Positions 45,709 to 53,993 of a stretch of DNA of 64,000 bases are shown in pieces. A program made the translations under genes and the position numbers. The stretch's first letter is position 1, and each line of letters starts with the position of its first letter. Source of the DNA: CAWJKP01 sp963843465 (GTDB taxonomy: Bacteria > Planctomycetota > Planctomycetia > Pirellulales > Thermoguttaceae); the NCBI GenBank assembly GCA_963843465.1, contig CAWJKP010000003.1, forward strand, positions 1,116,001 to 1,180,000. Direction: 5' to 3'. The notes under the pieces are model-generated. The model made no database searches. It worked only from the letters and a program-made list of their open reading frames with translations, and had not been told where the DNA came from.

Positions 45709-46287
45709 ATGGCGGCAGCAAGACGGGACATCCCCGCGTTGTTAAGGCAGGCAGAAGACAAGATTGCGTCGTCTGCTGTCGAAAACGCGGTGGCCTACGA
45801 CGGCAAGGGCTACCAAATCCTCAATAAATCGGGCGATGCCCGCGAGATTGCTATCACGCAAGAGGAACAAGCCAAACTCGCTGGGGCTTCGCTCATTCAC
45901 AACCATCCAGACGGGACGCTTGCCAATGGAGCAGTGATCCGCAATATCCCGCCTTCCGTCGATGACGACCTCGATCTTCTCCTGAATTGCCGGCTGGCGG
46001 AAGTTCGCGTGGTGACGGGAGACTTCCGGTATTTTCTCAAAGCCGAACCCGATCCCCGATACCATGAGCAGGAGCAACGGGTCCTGTCCATCCGCCGACA
46101 ATGGCACGATGAGTACGCGCGACTCCGGACAGAACGCCATCGGCAATTCGTTCAACGTCATGGAGAGCCGCTCCCACCTTCGATTGACATTGATTTCGAC
46201 GAAAAAATAACGGAAGATGCCCACAAGACTTGGCTGAAGGTGGCTCGATCGTGCAATCTCAAGTACCATAGAGAGTCGAGGGGATGA
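45709..46287 (+). CDS. JAMM/MPN-like metalloprotease-motif protein
   Basis: About 192 aa (ATG 45709; a TTG at 45700 is an alternative). The segment SLIHNHPDGTLANGAVIRNIPPSVDDD contains HxHP and, 17 residues on, SxxD, the zinc signature of JAB/MPN (JAMM) domains. An upstream Glu in KIASSAVENAVAYDG could be the catalytic glutamate. The C-terminal half (EQEQRVLSIRRQWHDEYARLRTERHRQFVQRHGE) is helical and charged. It overlaps the next gene by ATGA, so the two are cotranslated. Similar JAMM modules occur in phage head proteins, RadC and ubiquitin-like deconjugases; which applies here is unknown. Confidence 0.75.
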   Translation: MAAARRDIPALLRQAEDKIASSAVENAVAYDGKGYQILNKSGDAREIAITQEEQAKLAGASLIHNHPDGTLANGAVIRNIPPSVDDDLDLLLNCRLAEVRVVTGDFRYFLKAEPDPRYHEQEQRVLSIRRQWHDEYARLRTERHRQFVQRHGEPLPPSIDIDFDEKITEDAHKTWLKVARSCNLKYHRESRG

Positions 46288-46508
46288 GAGAACGTAAGAT
46301 TTGCTCTGGCCGTGCCTTAGCTCACATGCCCAGGCCCCTCTGCTGGAGGTGCAGGCACTTCCGCGACGACATTACGTGCAAGCCCTTTCCGCAGGGGATT
46401 CCTATGGAAATCCTTACCAGCGAAGCCGATCATCATCAGCCCTTTCCCGGCGACCACGGCATCCGCTTTGAACCTCTCGAAGAAGTCGCCCCTTTGGCCA
46501 AAAAATAA
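46284..46508 (+). CDS. Small Cys-rich protein coupled to the JAMM-like protein
   Basis: 74 aa (possibly starting at the internal Met before PRPLCWRC). CWRCRHFRDDITCKPFPQG carries three closely spaced Cys and a His, a likely metal site. It is followed by IPMEILTSEADHHQPFPGDHGIRFEPL, a compact conserved-looking motif. The start codon overlaps the stop of the JAMM-like gene (ATGA). Not recognised beyond this; it may be a substrate or partner of the protease-like neighbour. Confidence 0.7.
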   Translation: MRERKICSGRALAHMPRPLCWRCRHFRDDITCKPFPQGIPMEILTSEADHHQPFPGDHGIRFEPLEEVAPLAKK

Positions 46509-46553
46509 CCAAGTTGGCTCTCGCCTTTTACAATCATTAGGTCCACTTTCCTC

Positions 46554-47060
46554 ATGCTTGCACCTATCGCCGGACTGGCACCCCCGCAATTGGCAGAAGT
46601 CCCCTCGATGACCGTCTGGCCGACGATCGGCTCTACGCGGATCGGCCGCCTCGTGGGCCGGCTCTGCGGGGTCCGCATCGGCTGGGGCTTCTTCACGCTC
46701 GGCAAGCTCTTGGCGATCCTCACCATCCCCCTGAGCCTGGCCGCCTTCGTCTGGCTCCTGGTGCCCGGGGCGGCGCGCCGGTACCGCCTGACCAACCGCC
46801 GGATCGTCGTCCAGCACGGGCTGTCCGGCAAGGAAATCCGCGCCATCGGCCTGGACGAGTTCGACGCCGCGGAGGAAGAAGTGCTTCCCGGTCAAGCCTG
46901 GCTGCACTGCGGCGATCTGCGGTTTCTCCAGGGCGGCCACGAGGTTTTCCGCCTGGCGAGCGTCTCCCGGCCCGCCGTTTTTCGCGAGGTCTGCCTGAAG
47001 GCGCGGACGGCCTTGTTGAGCGTTCGCGAAGTGACGCGCCAGCAGCACGCGGAGGGATGA
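46554..47060 (+). CDS. Membrane protein with bacterial PH (bPH2)-like domain
   Basis: 168 aa, or 150 from the Met at 46608. A hydrophobic segment LLAILTIPLSLAAFVWLLVPGA is followed by RRYRLTNRRIVVQHGLSGKEIRAIGLDEFDAAEEEV. The pattern 'YxLTNRRIVVxxG' is the hallmark of bPH2 (YdbT/YvdB-like) domains. The rest (HCGDLRFLQGGHEVFRLASVSRPAVFREV) completes that beta fold. The function is unknown. Confidence 0.75.
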   Translation: MLAPIAGLAPPQLAEVPSMTVWPTIGSTRIGRLVGRLCGVRIGWGFFTLGKLLAILTIPLSLAAFVWLLVPGAARRYRLTNRRIVVQHGLSGKEIRAIGLDEFDAAEEEVLPGQAWLHCGDLRFLQGGHEVFRLASVSRPAVFREVCLKARTALLSVREVTRQQHAEG

Positions 47061-47063
47061 AGG

Positions 47064-48730
47064 ATGAGGGATGAAATCCAAAATCCAAAATCCAAAATCC
47101 AAAATGGAGGCCCTCCCAGATGGGTTTGGTGGGTGCTGTCGTTGGAGGCCGCGGCGATAGCGGTCGCGCAAACGACGGATCTGCTCGACCACGCAATTGC
47201 CAACGTCCTGACCTGGATTCTGGCGATCGTCGCCGCCATCGTGCTGTTGGTCTGGTTTTCGCTGCTAAGCGGCTACGCGAAAGCGGTGCGCATGGGGACG
47301 CTGGCCGGATGTCTGGCCGCCGTGGGCGGATTTGTGGGTTTGTTTCGCGTGGACCACCTCAGCGGGGAGTTGGTGCCGACCTATGCACTGCGATTTTCCC
47401 CCAAGCCCGACCAGCGATTGGCACCGCCTCACCGGCAGAAGGCTCAGCCCGGCCGGCCGATGGCGCGGCTTGAAGCGGGCGACGCGGCGGGCAAGAAAAG
47501 CTCGCCGCGGAAATGGACACGGCCACGGATCTCGATTTTCCTCAGTTCCTCGGCCCTGATCGCAGCGCGTCGGTGGAGCACGTCCGGCTGGCACGGGACT
47601 GGGCGGCAAGGCTTCCCCGGCTCTGTTGGCGGCACGAGATTGGGGCCGGCTGGTCGGCCTTCTCCGTGGTGCACGGCCACGCGGTCACCCTGGAGCAGCG
47701 GGGCGACCTGGAAATGGTCACCTGCTATCACGTCCGGACTGGTCAGTGCGAGTGGAGCCATGCGACCGCCGGGCGTTACGATTCGGTGAGTGGGGGCGTC
47801 GGGCCACGCAGCACGCCGACGGTGGCCGACGGCCGCGTTTACGCTCAGGGAGCGACCGGCCGCCTCCTCTGTCTCGACGGGACCACCGGCGAGCTCTACT
47901 GGGAGAAGAACCTGTTGGAAGAGTACGGGGTGTCGCCTGAGCAAGAGACGTCGCAGCTCCCCTGGGGACGATCGGGCTCGCCGTTGGTGGTTGACGACCT
48001 GGTGATCGTCCCCGCCGGCGGGCGCAAGGAGGGTCGGCTGGTTTCCCTGGTGGCCTACGACAAGCGGCGAGGCACGCGGGTATGGGAAGGAGGTCAACGG
48101 CAGATCAGCTACAGCTCGCCCAGCTTGGCGACCCTGGCCGGGGTTCGGCAAGTGTTGATCGTCAACGAGGCGTCGGCCAGCGGGCACGACGTACGCAGCG
48201 GCCGGGTCCTTTGGGAGCATCCCTGGCCCGCCCAGAGCAACTTTCGGCCAAACGTCTCACAGGCGGTTGCCGTCCCGCCGAACCGGGTCTTTCTTTCCAA
48301 GGGTTACGGGCAGGGCGCCGTGCTCCTGGAACTGGCGTCCAAGGGCGATGGGACCTTCACCACCAGCGAGGTCTGGCGGGGGCCAGCGGTCATGCGGACC
48401 AAGTTCACCAACGTGGCGGTGAAGAACGGCTGCGTCTACGGCCTTTCCGACGGGACCTTGGAGTGCATCGACCTGGCCAGCGGCCGGAGGAACTGGAAGG
48501 AGGGACGCTACCACCACGGTCAGATTTTACGGGTTGACGATCTTCTGCTGGTGCTGGGCGAATGGGGCCAGGTGGTCATGGTGGAAGCCAGGCCCGACCG
48601 GGTCAATCGGGTGCTGGGACGATTCCAGGCGCTGGAGGGCCCGACCTGGAACAACCTCGCTTTGTCGGGTCCCTATCTGCTGGTCCGCAACGCCCAGGAG
48701 GCCGCCTGCTACGAGTTGCCGTTGCGGTGA
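47064..48730 (+). CDS. Membrane-anchored PQQ-like beta-propeller protein (apparent frameshift)
   Basis: The first about 18 residues (MRDEIQNPKSKIQNGG) are encoded by a tandem AAAATCC repeat, so the ancestral start may be later. Three hydrophobic helices (residues about 22-95) precede the propeller. The frame breaks near 47490. Adding one G to a GGG run gives DAAGQEKLAAEMDTATDLDFPQFLGPDR, the standard entry of planctomycete PQQ-propellers. Blades follow: GGVGPRSTPTVADGRVYAQGATGRLLCLDGTTGELYWEKN, WGRSGSPLVVDDLVIVP and TKFTNVAVKNGCVYGLSDGTLECIDLASG. Its periplasmic role is unknown; a PQQ cofactor is not implied. Confidence 0.8.
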
Positions 48731-48734
48731 CAGG

Positions 48735-48848
48735 CAGAAGAGGAGAAGAGGAGAAGAGGAGAGGGGGAGAAGAGGAGACAAGGGAAAAAAGAAGAGACGT
48801 GGGGATGTCCCCTCCTCTCCTCTTCTCCCCCGCTCCTCTTCTCCCCCC
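48735..48848. repeat. Homopurine/homopyrimidine inverted repeat between convergent genes
   Basis: GAAGAGGAGAAGAGGAGAAG-type purine tract (48737-48790) is followed by the complementary pyrimidine tract (48806-48848). It could fold as a long imperfect hairpin or triplex and may terminate both converging genes. Confidence 0.8.
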
Positions 48849-48861
48849 TCCGCGGTCGCGG

Positions 48862-50634
48862 CTAATCACCCGAGTCAACCGGATTTCCCTTTTTCCCCGG
48901 CATGGGTGGGGGCACGACCTCGGGGGCCGCAGCGGAGGGCTGCGCGGCGGGCGCATCGGGAGGCGGAAGGATCGGGCCCAGCGGCTGGCAGTTGTCTTGC
49001 GGCGTGCAACGGATCTCCCAGCCGCCGCCCAGTGCCAGGTAGGTCTGGATCAGTCCTTGGGCGATGGCGCCCTCGGCTTGAGCCCGCAGGACCTCCCGCT
49101 CGACCAGGTTCTGCTCGATCACGGAAAGGCGGTTGAAGAAGTCCGGGTCACTCTTGCCTTTTTGGCGCTGCTCCAACAGCCTATACACGGCATCGTTCGT
49201 ATGGGCCACGCTCTCATCGAGTTTATCCTTCTGTTCCTGGGCTTTGAGGAAGGCCGTCAGGCCGTTCTCCACTTCGGACTGGCCCTGGAGCACGGTCTGC
49301 TGGTAGGCGGCGACCAACTCGCGGAAGCGGGCTTCCTGATAGCGGTCGTTGTTCAGCAGCCGGCCGTAGTTAAGGATGTTCCATTGGAAGGTCGGCCCGA
49401 TCGTGCTGTTGAAGCTTGCCGGCGTGAAGAGCTTGGACAACTCCTGCGACTGCCAGCCGAGCGTACCGGTGATGCTGACCATGGGGTAAGTCTGGGAGAT
49501 GGCTACGCCGATCTGGGCCGACTGGGCGGCCGCCGTGCGCTCCGCTTGGCGGATGTCCGGCCGGCGGGTGAGCAACTGGGCGGGGATGCCGATGGCCACC
49601 GTGGGCGGAGCCGTGGGAATCGTAGCCGTCCCCAGTGTGCCCAGGCTCTTCAAGAAGTAGTCCTGTGGCAGGGATTTTGGGTACTTCGGCGGGAGGGTCA
49701 AGAGCTTGCAGAGATCGTTGTTGGCCCGCTGTATGTCGGGTGGAACCGAGGGATTGCCAAGGCATTTCACCAAATCGTCCGGCGGGAGGCCCAAGAGCAC
49801 GCAGAGGCGGTCGTTGGCCTGTCGCATGTCGGCTTCCAAGGGCGGGATTTCGGACTCCACCTGCTCGACAAGGCTCTCGAGCTGATCAACGTCCAGCTTG
49901 GTGGGGTTGTTTTGGCCTAGACCTCCGCCCTGGACCAACGCTTGTACCCTGTCCTTGATGAACCCCTGCACCGCGGCGTTGACCTTGAGGACTACGATTT
50001 GCTGCTGGTCGGTGCGGATCTCCACGTAGTTTTGCGCCACCTCGGCCAAGAGCGTGATGAGCACCTCGTCGTAGCCGGCCACGGAGTAGTCCAGTTGGGC
50101 GTCGGCCGTTTCCACCGCGCGGCGGAACTGTCCCCAGAGGTCGAGCTGCCAGGCCAGGTTGAGGCCCACGTTGTACTGGGTGTAGAAGAACGGGGGCGTG
50201 GCGAAGTTCGGGTTGGAGGCCTCTGCGATCCGCTGGGCGCTGCCGGTGGCGGTCTGGGTTTGCGGGAAGAGACCTCCCACGGCGATGCCCCGCTGCGCCC
50301 GGGCCTCGAGGATGCGGAAGCCGGCTTCCTTCAGCGAGATGTTCTGACGGTAGGCATGGGCGATCAGTTGATTGAGCGTGGGGTCGGGTTGATTGAGCGT
50401 GGGGTCGCGGAAGACGGTCCACCAGTGGCAGAGGTCTTCCGTGTCGCCGCGCAAATGGTTGTCGTAGGCGTCGATCCAGTGCCCCGCCACGGGGCCGGCC
50501 GGCGGGTCGTAGTTGGGCCCCACCTTGAAGCCGTTGTGAACGTACTCTCGCACGCCGGTACACCCGACCAGGGAGAGCCCCATTGCTGCCGTCAGACTCC
50601 AGAAGATCCGTCCGAAACGATGGGGCAGGAACAT
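48862..50634 (-). CDS. RND efflux outer-membrane lipoprotein (NodT/OprM-like TolC family)
   Basis: 590 aa from ATG 50634 (GAGGAGG six bases upstream). Signal MFLPHRFGRIFWSLTAAMGLSLVGC with lipobox LVGC. Then FKVGPNYDPPAG, the conserved 'VGPDYxxP' start of OMF lipoproteins, and two long helical/beta repeats (LKEAGFRILEARAQRGI ... NLAWQLDLWGQFRR; LLTRRPDIRQAERTAAAQSAQIGVAISQTYP). It forms the outer-membrane channel for an RND or ABC exporter; no pump genes are in the window. A 21-bp tandem duplication (50368-50409) encodes TLNQPDPTLNQ. Confidence 0.93.
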   Translation of the reverse strand: MFLPHRFGRIFWSLTAAMGLSLVGCTGVREYVHNGFKVGPNYDPPAGPVAGHWIDAYDNHLRGDTEDLCHWWTVFRDPTLNQPDPTLNQLIAHAYRQNISLKEAGFRILEARAQRGIAVGGLFPQTQTATGSAQRIAEASNPNFATPPFFYTQYNVGLNLAWQLDLWGQFRRAVETADAQLDYSVAGYDEVLITLLAEVAQNYVEIRTDQQQIVVLKVNAAVQGFIKDRVQALVQGGGLGQNNPTKLDVDQLESLVEQVESEIPPLEADMRQANDRLCVLLGLPPDDLVKCLGNPSVPPDIQRANNDLCKLLTLPPKYPKSLPQDYFLKSLGTLGTATIPTAPPTVAIGIPAQLLTRRPDIRQAERTAAAQSAQIGVAISQTYPMVSITGTLGWQSQELSKLFTPASFNSTIGPTFQWNILNYGRLLNNDRYQEARFRELVAAYQQTVLQGQSEVENGLTAFLKAQEQKDKLDESVAHTNDAVYRLLEQRQKGKSDPDFFNRLSVIEQNLVEREVLRAQAEGAIAQGLIQTYLALGGGWEIRCTPQDNCQPLGPILPPPDAPAAQPSAAAPEVVPPPMPGKKGNPVDSGD

Positions 50635-50844
50635 GCCGATCCTCCTCGGGCCTCGAAGCCGCCGACCGTACGCCGGCCAGGCCCTACAGGGCATAAAACG
50701 ACTACAATCGGTTCTTTCCCTGCTATCGACAAGAACGCTAGAACCGATACAACCGAACCCTTATCCGTCGAGGAAAACTGCGGACGCCGCGCGGAAAAGT
50801 CTGCCTAATCGGTACAACAGGAACGGCAGCGGCCCCCAGCCCGG

Positions 50845-50995
50845 AGGAAGTGGTCAGTGGCTAGTGGCCAGTGGCCGGTGCCTTAGTACCCTGCGGTGGG
50901 ATCAGGTCACTAAGGCGAGCGCAGGTTCACTAACGCTCTTAGCCCTGCCCCCTGACCCTTGACCACCGGCCGCTGGCCACTCACCACTGACCTAC
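50845..50995. repeat. Inverted low-complexity repeat (GTGGCCAGTGG type)
   Basis: GTGGTCAGTGGCTAGTGGCC (from about 50850) and the opposing CCGCTGGCCACTCACCACTG (to about 50990) lie in the 434-bp gap between divergent genes. Related sequence occurs at 19800-19880. No gene was seen here. Confidence 0.7.
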
Positions 50996-51068
50996 TTCCG
51001 CATGTTTGACCTTGCCGGCACGCTCGGGGTATACTGGCAGCGTCGGGCAAGTGCAGGAGATTCTCCCC

Positions 51069-52071
51069 ATGAGAGGTTTCCGAGGTTCCAGGCGTGCGTT
51101 CACCCTGGTTGAATTGCTGGTGGTGATTACCATCATCGGAATTCTCGTGGCGCTGCTGACGCCGGCCGTCCAGTCGGCGCGTGAGGCGGCGCGGCAGACG
51201 CAATGCAGGAATAATCTCTACCAGATCGGCCGTGCCTGTTTGCAGCACGTCGATAAGCAGGGTTACTTTCCCTCCAGTGGCTGGGGATACGGGTGGACGG
51301 GCGATCCCGACATGGGTTTTGGGGCACGTCAGCCAGGGGGGTGGATCTACAACATCTTGCCCTACCTGGAGCAAGGGACGATCCACGATATCGGGGCCGG
51401 GATGCCCTACTCGCAGAAATATCAGGCACTGGCCCAACAGAAGTCTGCCGTCATTGCGTGCATCATCTGTCCCTCTCGCCGCAAAGCGATCGGCTATCCG
51501 GCCGTGGAGAGCGACTCCAACGCCGCCCAGCCGTCTACCTTGAACAAGACCGACTACGCCGCCAACGGTGGAACCCAGATTTTCCTCGGCTATGGGCCGG
51601 ACACGAGTTGCCTGCAGAACTATCCCAACTGCGGTTGGAGCAATCCTGACCAGTCGAGTTTCACCGGCGTCTCCGGCGAGCGGAGCGAGGTCAAGCCGGC
51701 GCAGATCTTCGACGGCCTCAGCAATACCATGCTTGCCGGCGAGAAGTACCTCTGCCCGGACAAGTACTACACCGGCGACGACGGCGCGGACAATGACACG
51801 GCCCTCGAGGGCAACGATTGGGACGTCGACCGCTGGGTGACCTACGTCGATCCTAAATCCGGGCAGGTCACCAACGCCTCCGGCTACCAGCCTTACCAGG
51901 ACACTCCCGGCTTCAACATCTGCGCCGGGCTTCGGCAGCGCGCATGTGCAGGGCTTCAACGTCGTGATGTGCGACGGCTCGGTCCACTTGCTGAGTTATC
52001 TCGTCGATCTGCACGTCTATAGCTATCTCGGCAACCGCCGGGACCACCAGTCCTTCATTTCCCCGTTTTGA
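51069..52071 (+). CDS. DUF1559 type II pseudopilin-like protein (apparent frameshift)
   Basis: The start at 51069 has CAGGAG upstream. The prepilin N-terminus MRGFRGSRRAFTLVELLVVITIIGILVALL (cleavage before FTLVE) is followed by PAVQSAREAARQTQCRNNL, the DUF1559 signature of planctomycetes. The frame breaks at a GGG run at 51927-51929. Removing one G gives CAGFGSAHVQGFNVVMCDGSVHLLSY, the conserved C-terminal 'H.GG.N..fCDGSV' motif, and a stop at 52069-52071. It is processed by prepilin peptidase and probably assembled at the surface. The stop is five bases from the next start, so they form an operon. Confidence 0.9.
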
Positions 52072-52076
52072 CCACG

Positions 52077-52688
52077 ATGAAGCTCACTCCGTACCTGGTG
52101 CTGGCGATGGCCGCGTCCCTTGGCGGGTGCTCGCACGTTCCGCCGCGCCCGCAGAGGCCGTCGCTGGATCCTGTCTCCGCCGCCCGCGCGGCGATGGACC
52201 AGTACGACACCAACCACGACGGCAAGATCGACGCCAACGAGTTGAAGCAGTGCCCGGCGCTGTCGCAGGCCCTGGAACTCATGGACGCCAATCACGACGG
52301 CGTATTGACCCTCGATGAGATCACGGCCCGCTTCCGGCAGTGGAAGGACTCGCCGGCAGTGGTCCTCAACGGCAGCACGCAGGTTTTTCTCGACGGCCGG
52401 CCGCTGGTGGGCGCCACGGTTACCTACGAGCCGGAGAAGTTCATGGGCCCGGCCTATCAGGCCACCTCAGGTGTGACCGATAGCGCCGGATTCGCCGACA
52501 TCAAGGGGCAGGACCCCAAATATCCGGGGCTTTACCTGGGGCTCTACCGAGTGAGGATCTCGAAAGTCCAAGGGGGCCGCGAGTCGCTGCCTTCCCGTTA
52601 CAATACCGAGACCATCTTGGCCAAGGAAGTGGCCCCCGACGTGCCCCGCGAGCGACGGTTGCTGCGGTTCAATCTCCAAAGCCAGTAA
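52077..52688 (+). CDS. EF-hand lipoprotein
   Basis: 203 aa from ATG 52077. Signal MKLTPYLVLAMAASLGGC (lipobox LGGC). Two canonical 12-residue EF-hand loops follow: DTNHDGKIDANE and DANHDGVLTLDE. The C-terminal half (TQVFLDGRPLVGATVTYEPEKF ... GVTDSAGFADI ... LGLYRVRISK) is a carboxypeptidase-regulatory/transthyretin-like beta fold. Such lipoproteins commonly follow DUF1559 genes in planctomycetes. Calcium binding is likely; the function is unknown. Confidence 0.88.
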   Translation: MKLTPYLVLAMAASLGGCSHVPPRPQRPSLDPVSAARAAMDQYDTNHDGKIDANELKQCPALSQALELMDANHDGVLTLDEITARFRQWKDSPAVVLNGSTQVFLDGRPLVGATVTYEPEKFMGPAYQATSGVTDSAGFADIKGQDPKYPGLYLGLYRVRISKVQGGRESLPSRYNTETILAKEVAPDVPRERRLLRFNLQSQ

Positions 52689-52739
52689 GAATCGGCCGAA
52701 GCCTGGCGCACGCCCCGCTGGTTTGTGGTACGATAGTTC

Positions 52740-52830
52740 GTAGTACCGGCTTTAGCCGGAAATCCGCGGCAAGGCCGCCTAAAGGCGGGACTACCAGCGG
52801 CGCATTTCCGACCGCCTGCAGGACTACTCT
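52740..52830. repeat. REPIN-like family B, locus 2
   Basis: GTAGTACCGGCTTTAGCCGG (left hairpin) and GCCGCCTAAAGGCGGGACTAC (right hairpin) are joined by AAATCCGCGGCAA and followed by the tail CAGCGGCGCATTTCCGACCG. It starts GTAG and the second hairpin ends CTAC. Confidence 0.9.
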
Positions 52831-52891
52831 GCCGGGCGACGCGGCGGGTGTCGCGCCGGGGAACGGTACGGTTCCGGGGAGGATCTTACCC

Positions 52892-53923
52892 ATGCGACTG
52901 GTAATCGTGGCTTCCTGGCTGCCGTTGCTGATCCTCGGCGGCTTGCTGGCGGCGGTCCGAGCGGCAGACGAGCCATCCTCGGCAAAGGGGACAGAATCCC
53001 CACCGGTCGCCGGCGCGGCGACGGAGATCGACCGGCTAGTCGCCGAGCTGGACGCGCCGCGGTTCTCGGAGCGTCAAGCGGCCAGTGAGAAGCTGGGGGC
53101 GTTGGGGGCGGCGGCGCTTCCGGCTCTGGAAAAGGCAACCAAGGGAGAGAGTCTGGAAGTTACCACCCGCGCCGTCGAGTTGTTGAAGAGGCTGCTCGAT
53201 TCTTCGGAGGCCTCGACACAGGCAGACGCCCGGCAGGCCCTGCAGCGGCTGGCCAAGGGCGACCGGCCGCAGGCCTCGCGGCTGGCCCAAGACGTGCTCA
53301 AGGTTCAGGAGCAAGAAGATGCCGCCAAGGCCCAGCAGGCCGCGCAGTTCGCCAACCGCCAGGTGTTCGGCCCCATCCAGATCGCTCCGGGGATCAATGC
53401 CCAGCGGGTCGGCATCCAGAACAACAACGGCGGCCGGGAGATCAACATCGAGGAGGGCGATCGCAAGATCAAGATCAACGATGGCAAAGGCCAGTCGATC
53501 AAGATCGAGATCACGACGAAGACCAACGGCAAGGACTCGACCGAGAAGTACGAGGCCAAGGACGTTGAGGAGCTGAAGAAGAAGCACCCTGAAGCCTACA
53601 AGTTCTATAAGGGTTGGGAGAACCAGGGGAATCCCCTTGGCTTTCCGGTAGGCGTAGCGATCAACATCGTGCAGATTCAGCAGCCGCCCGATCAACAGGT
53701 CCGCATGGCGATCGGGATCCTCCAGGCGCTCCAGATGCACGTCGTCCCCCTGAGCAAGGGCGACCAGGTGCAGAAGGCATCCCCCCAGGCCAGGACGGAC
53801 CTGAAGCGGGCCGTCGATCAGTTCAAGCAGACCCTGGCCGAGGTGGAGAAGCGTTTGCAGGAGAAGCCTGAAACGCCCGCCGCGAAGCCGGACGCCAGTC
53901 GCGGGGCCAACAAGCCGGAGTAG
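52892..53923 (+). CDS. Secreted HEAT-like protein of unknown function
   Basis: 343 aa. Signal peptide MRLVIVASWLPLLILGGLLAAVRAA. HEAT-like helices (residues about 45-140: IDRLVAELDAPRFSERQAASEKLGALGAAALPALEKATKG) carry the 'F..R..A...L..lG..A.p.L' pattern common in planctomycete secreted proteins. The middle part has an INIEEGDRKIKINDGKGQSIKIEI beta stretch and EAKDVEELKKKHPEAYKFYKG. The C-terminus is a charged helix. There are 70 bp to the next gene, with which it may be cotranscribed. Confidence 0.8.
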   Translation: MRLVIVASWLPLLILGGLLAAVRAADEPSSAKGTESPPVAGAATEIDRLVAELDAPRFSERQAASEKLGALGAAALPALEKATKGESLEVTTRAVELLKRLLDSSEASTQADARQALQRLAKGDRPQASRLAQDVLKVQEQEDAAKAQQAAQFANRQVFGPIQIAPGINAQRVGIQNNNGGREINIEEGDRKIKINDGKGQSIKIEITTKTNGKDSTEKYEAKDVEELKKKHPEAYKFYKGWENQGNPLGFPVGVAINIVQIQQPPDQQVRMAIGILQALQMHVVPLSKGDQVQKASPQARTDLKRAVDQFKQTLAEVEKRLQEKPETPAAKPDASRGANKPE

Positions 53924-53993
53924 CTCCGGTTCATCCGACGGAAAGACAAGAAGGCCGCGGATCGAACACGGATCAAACACGGAAAGGATAAAG

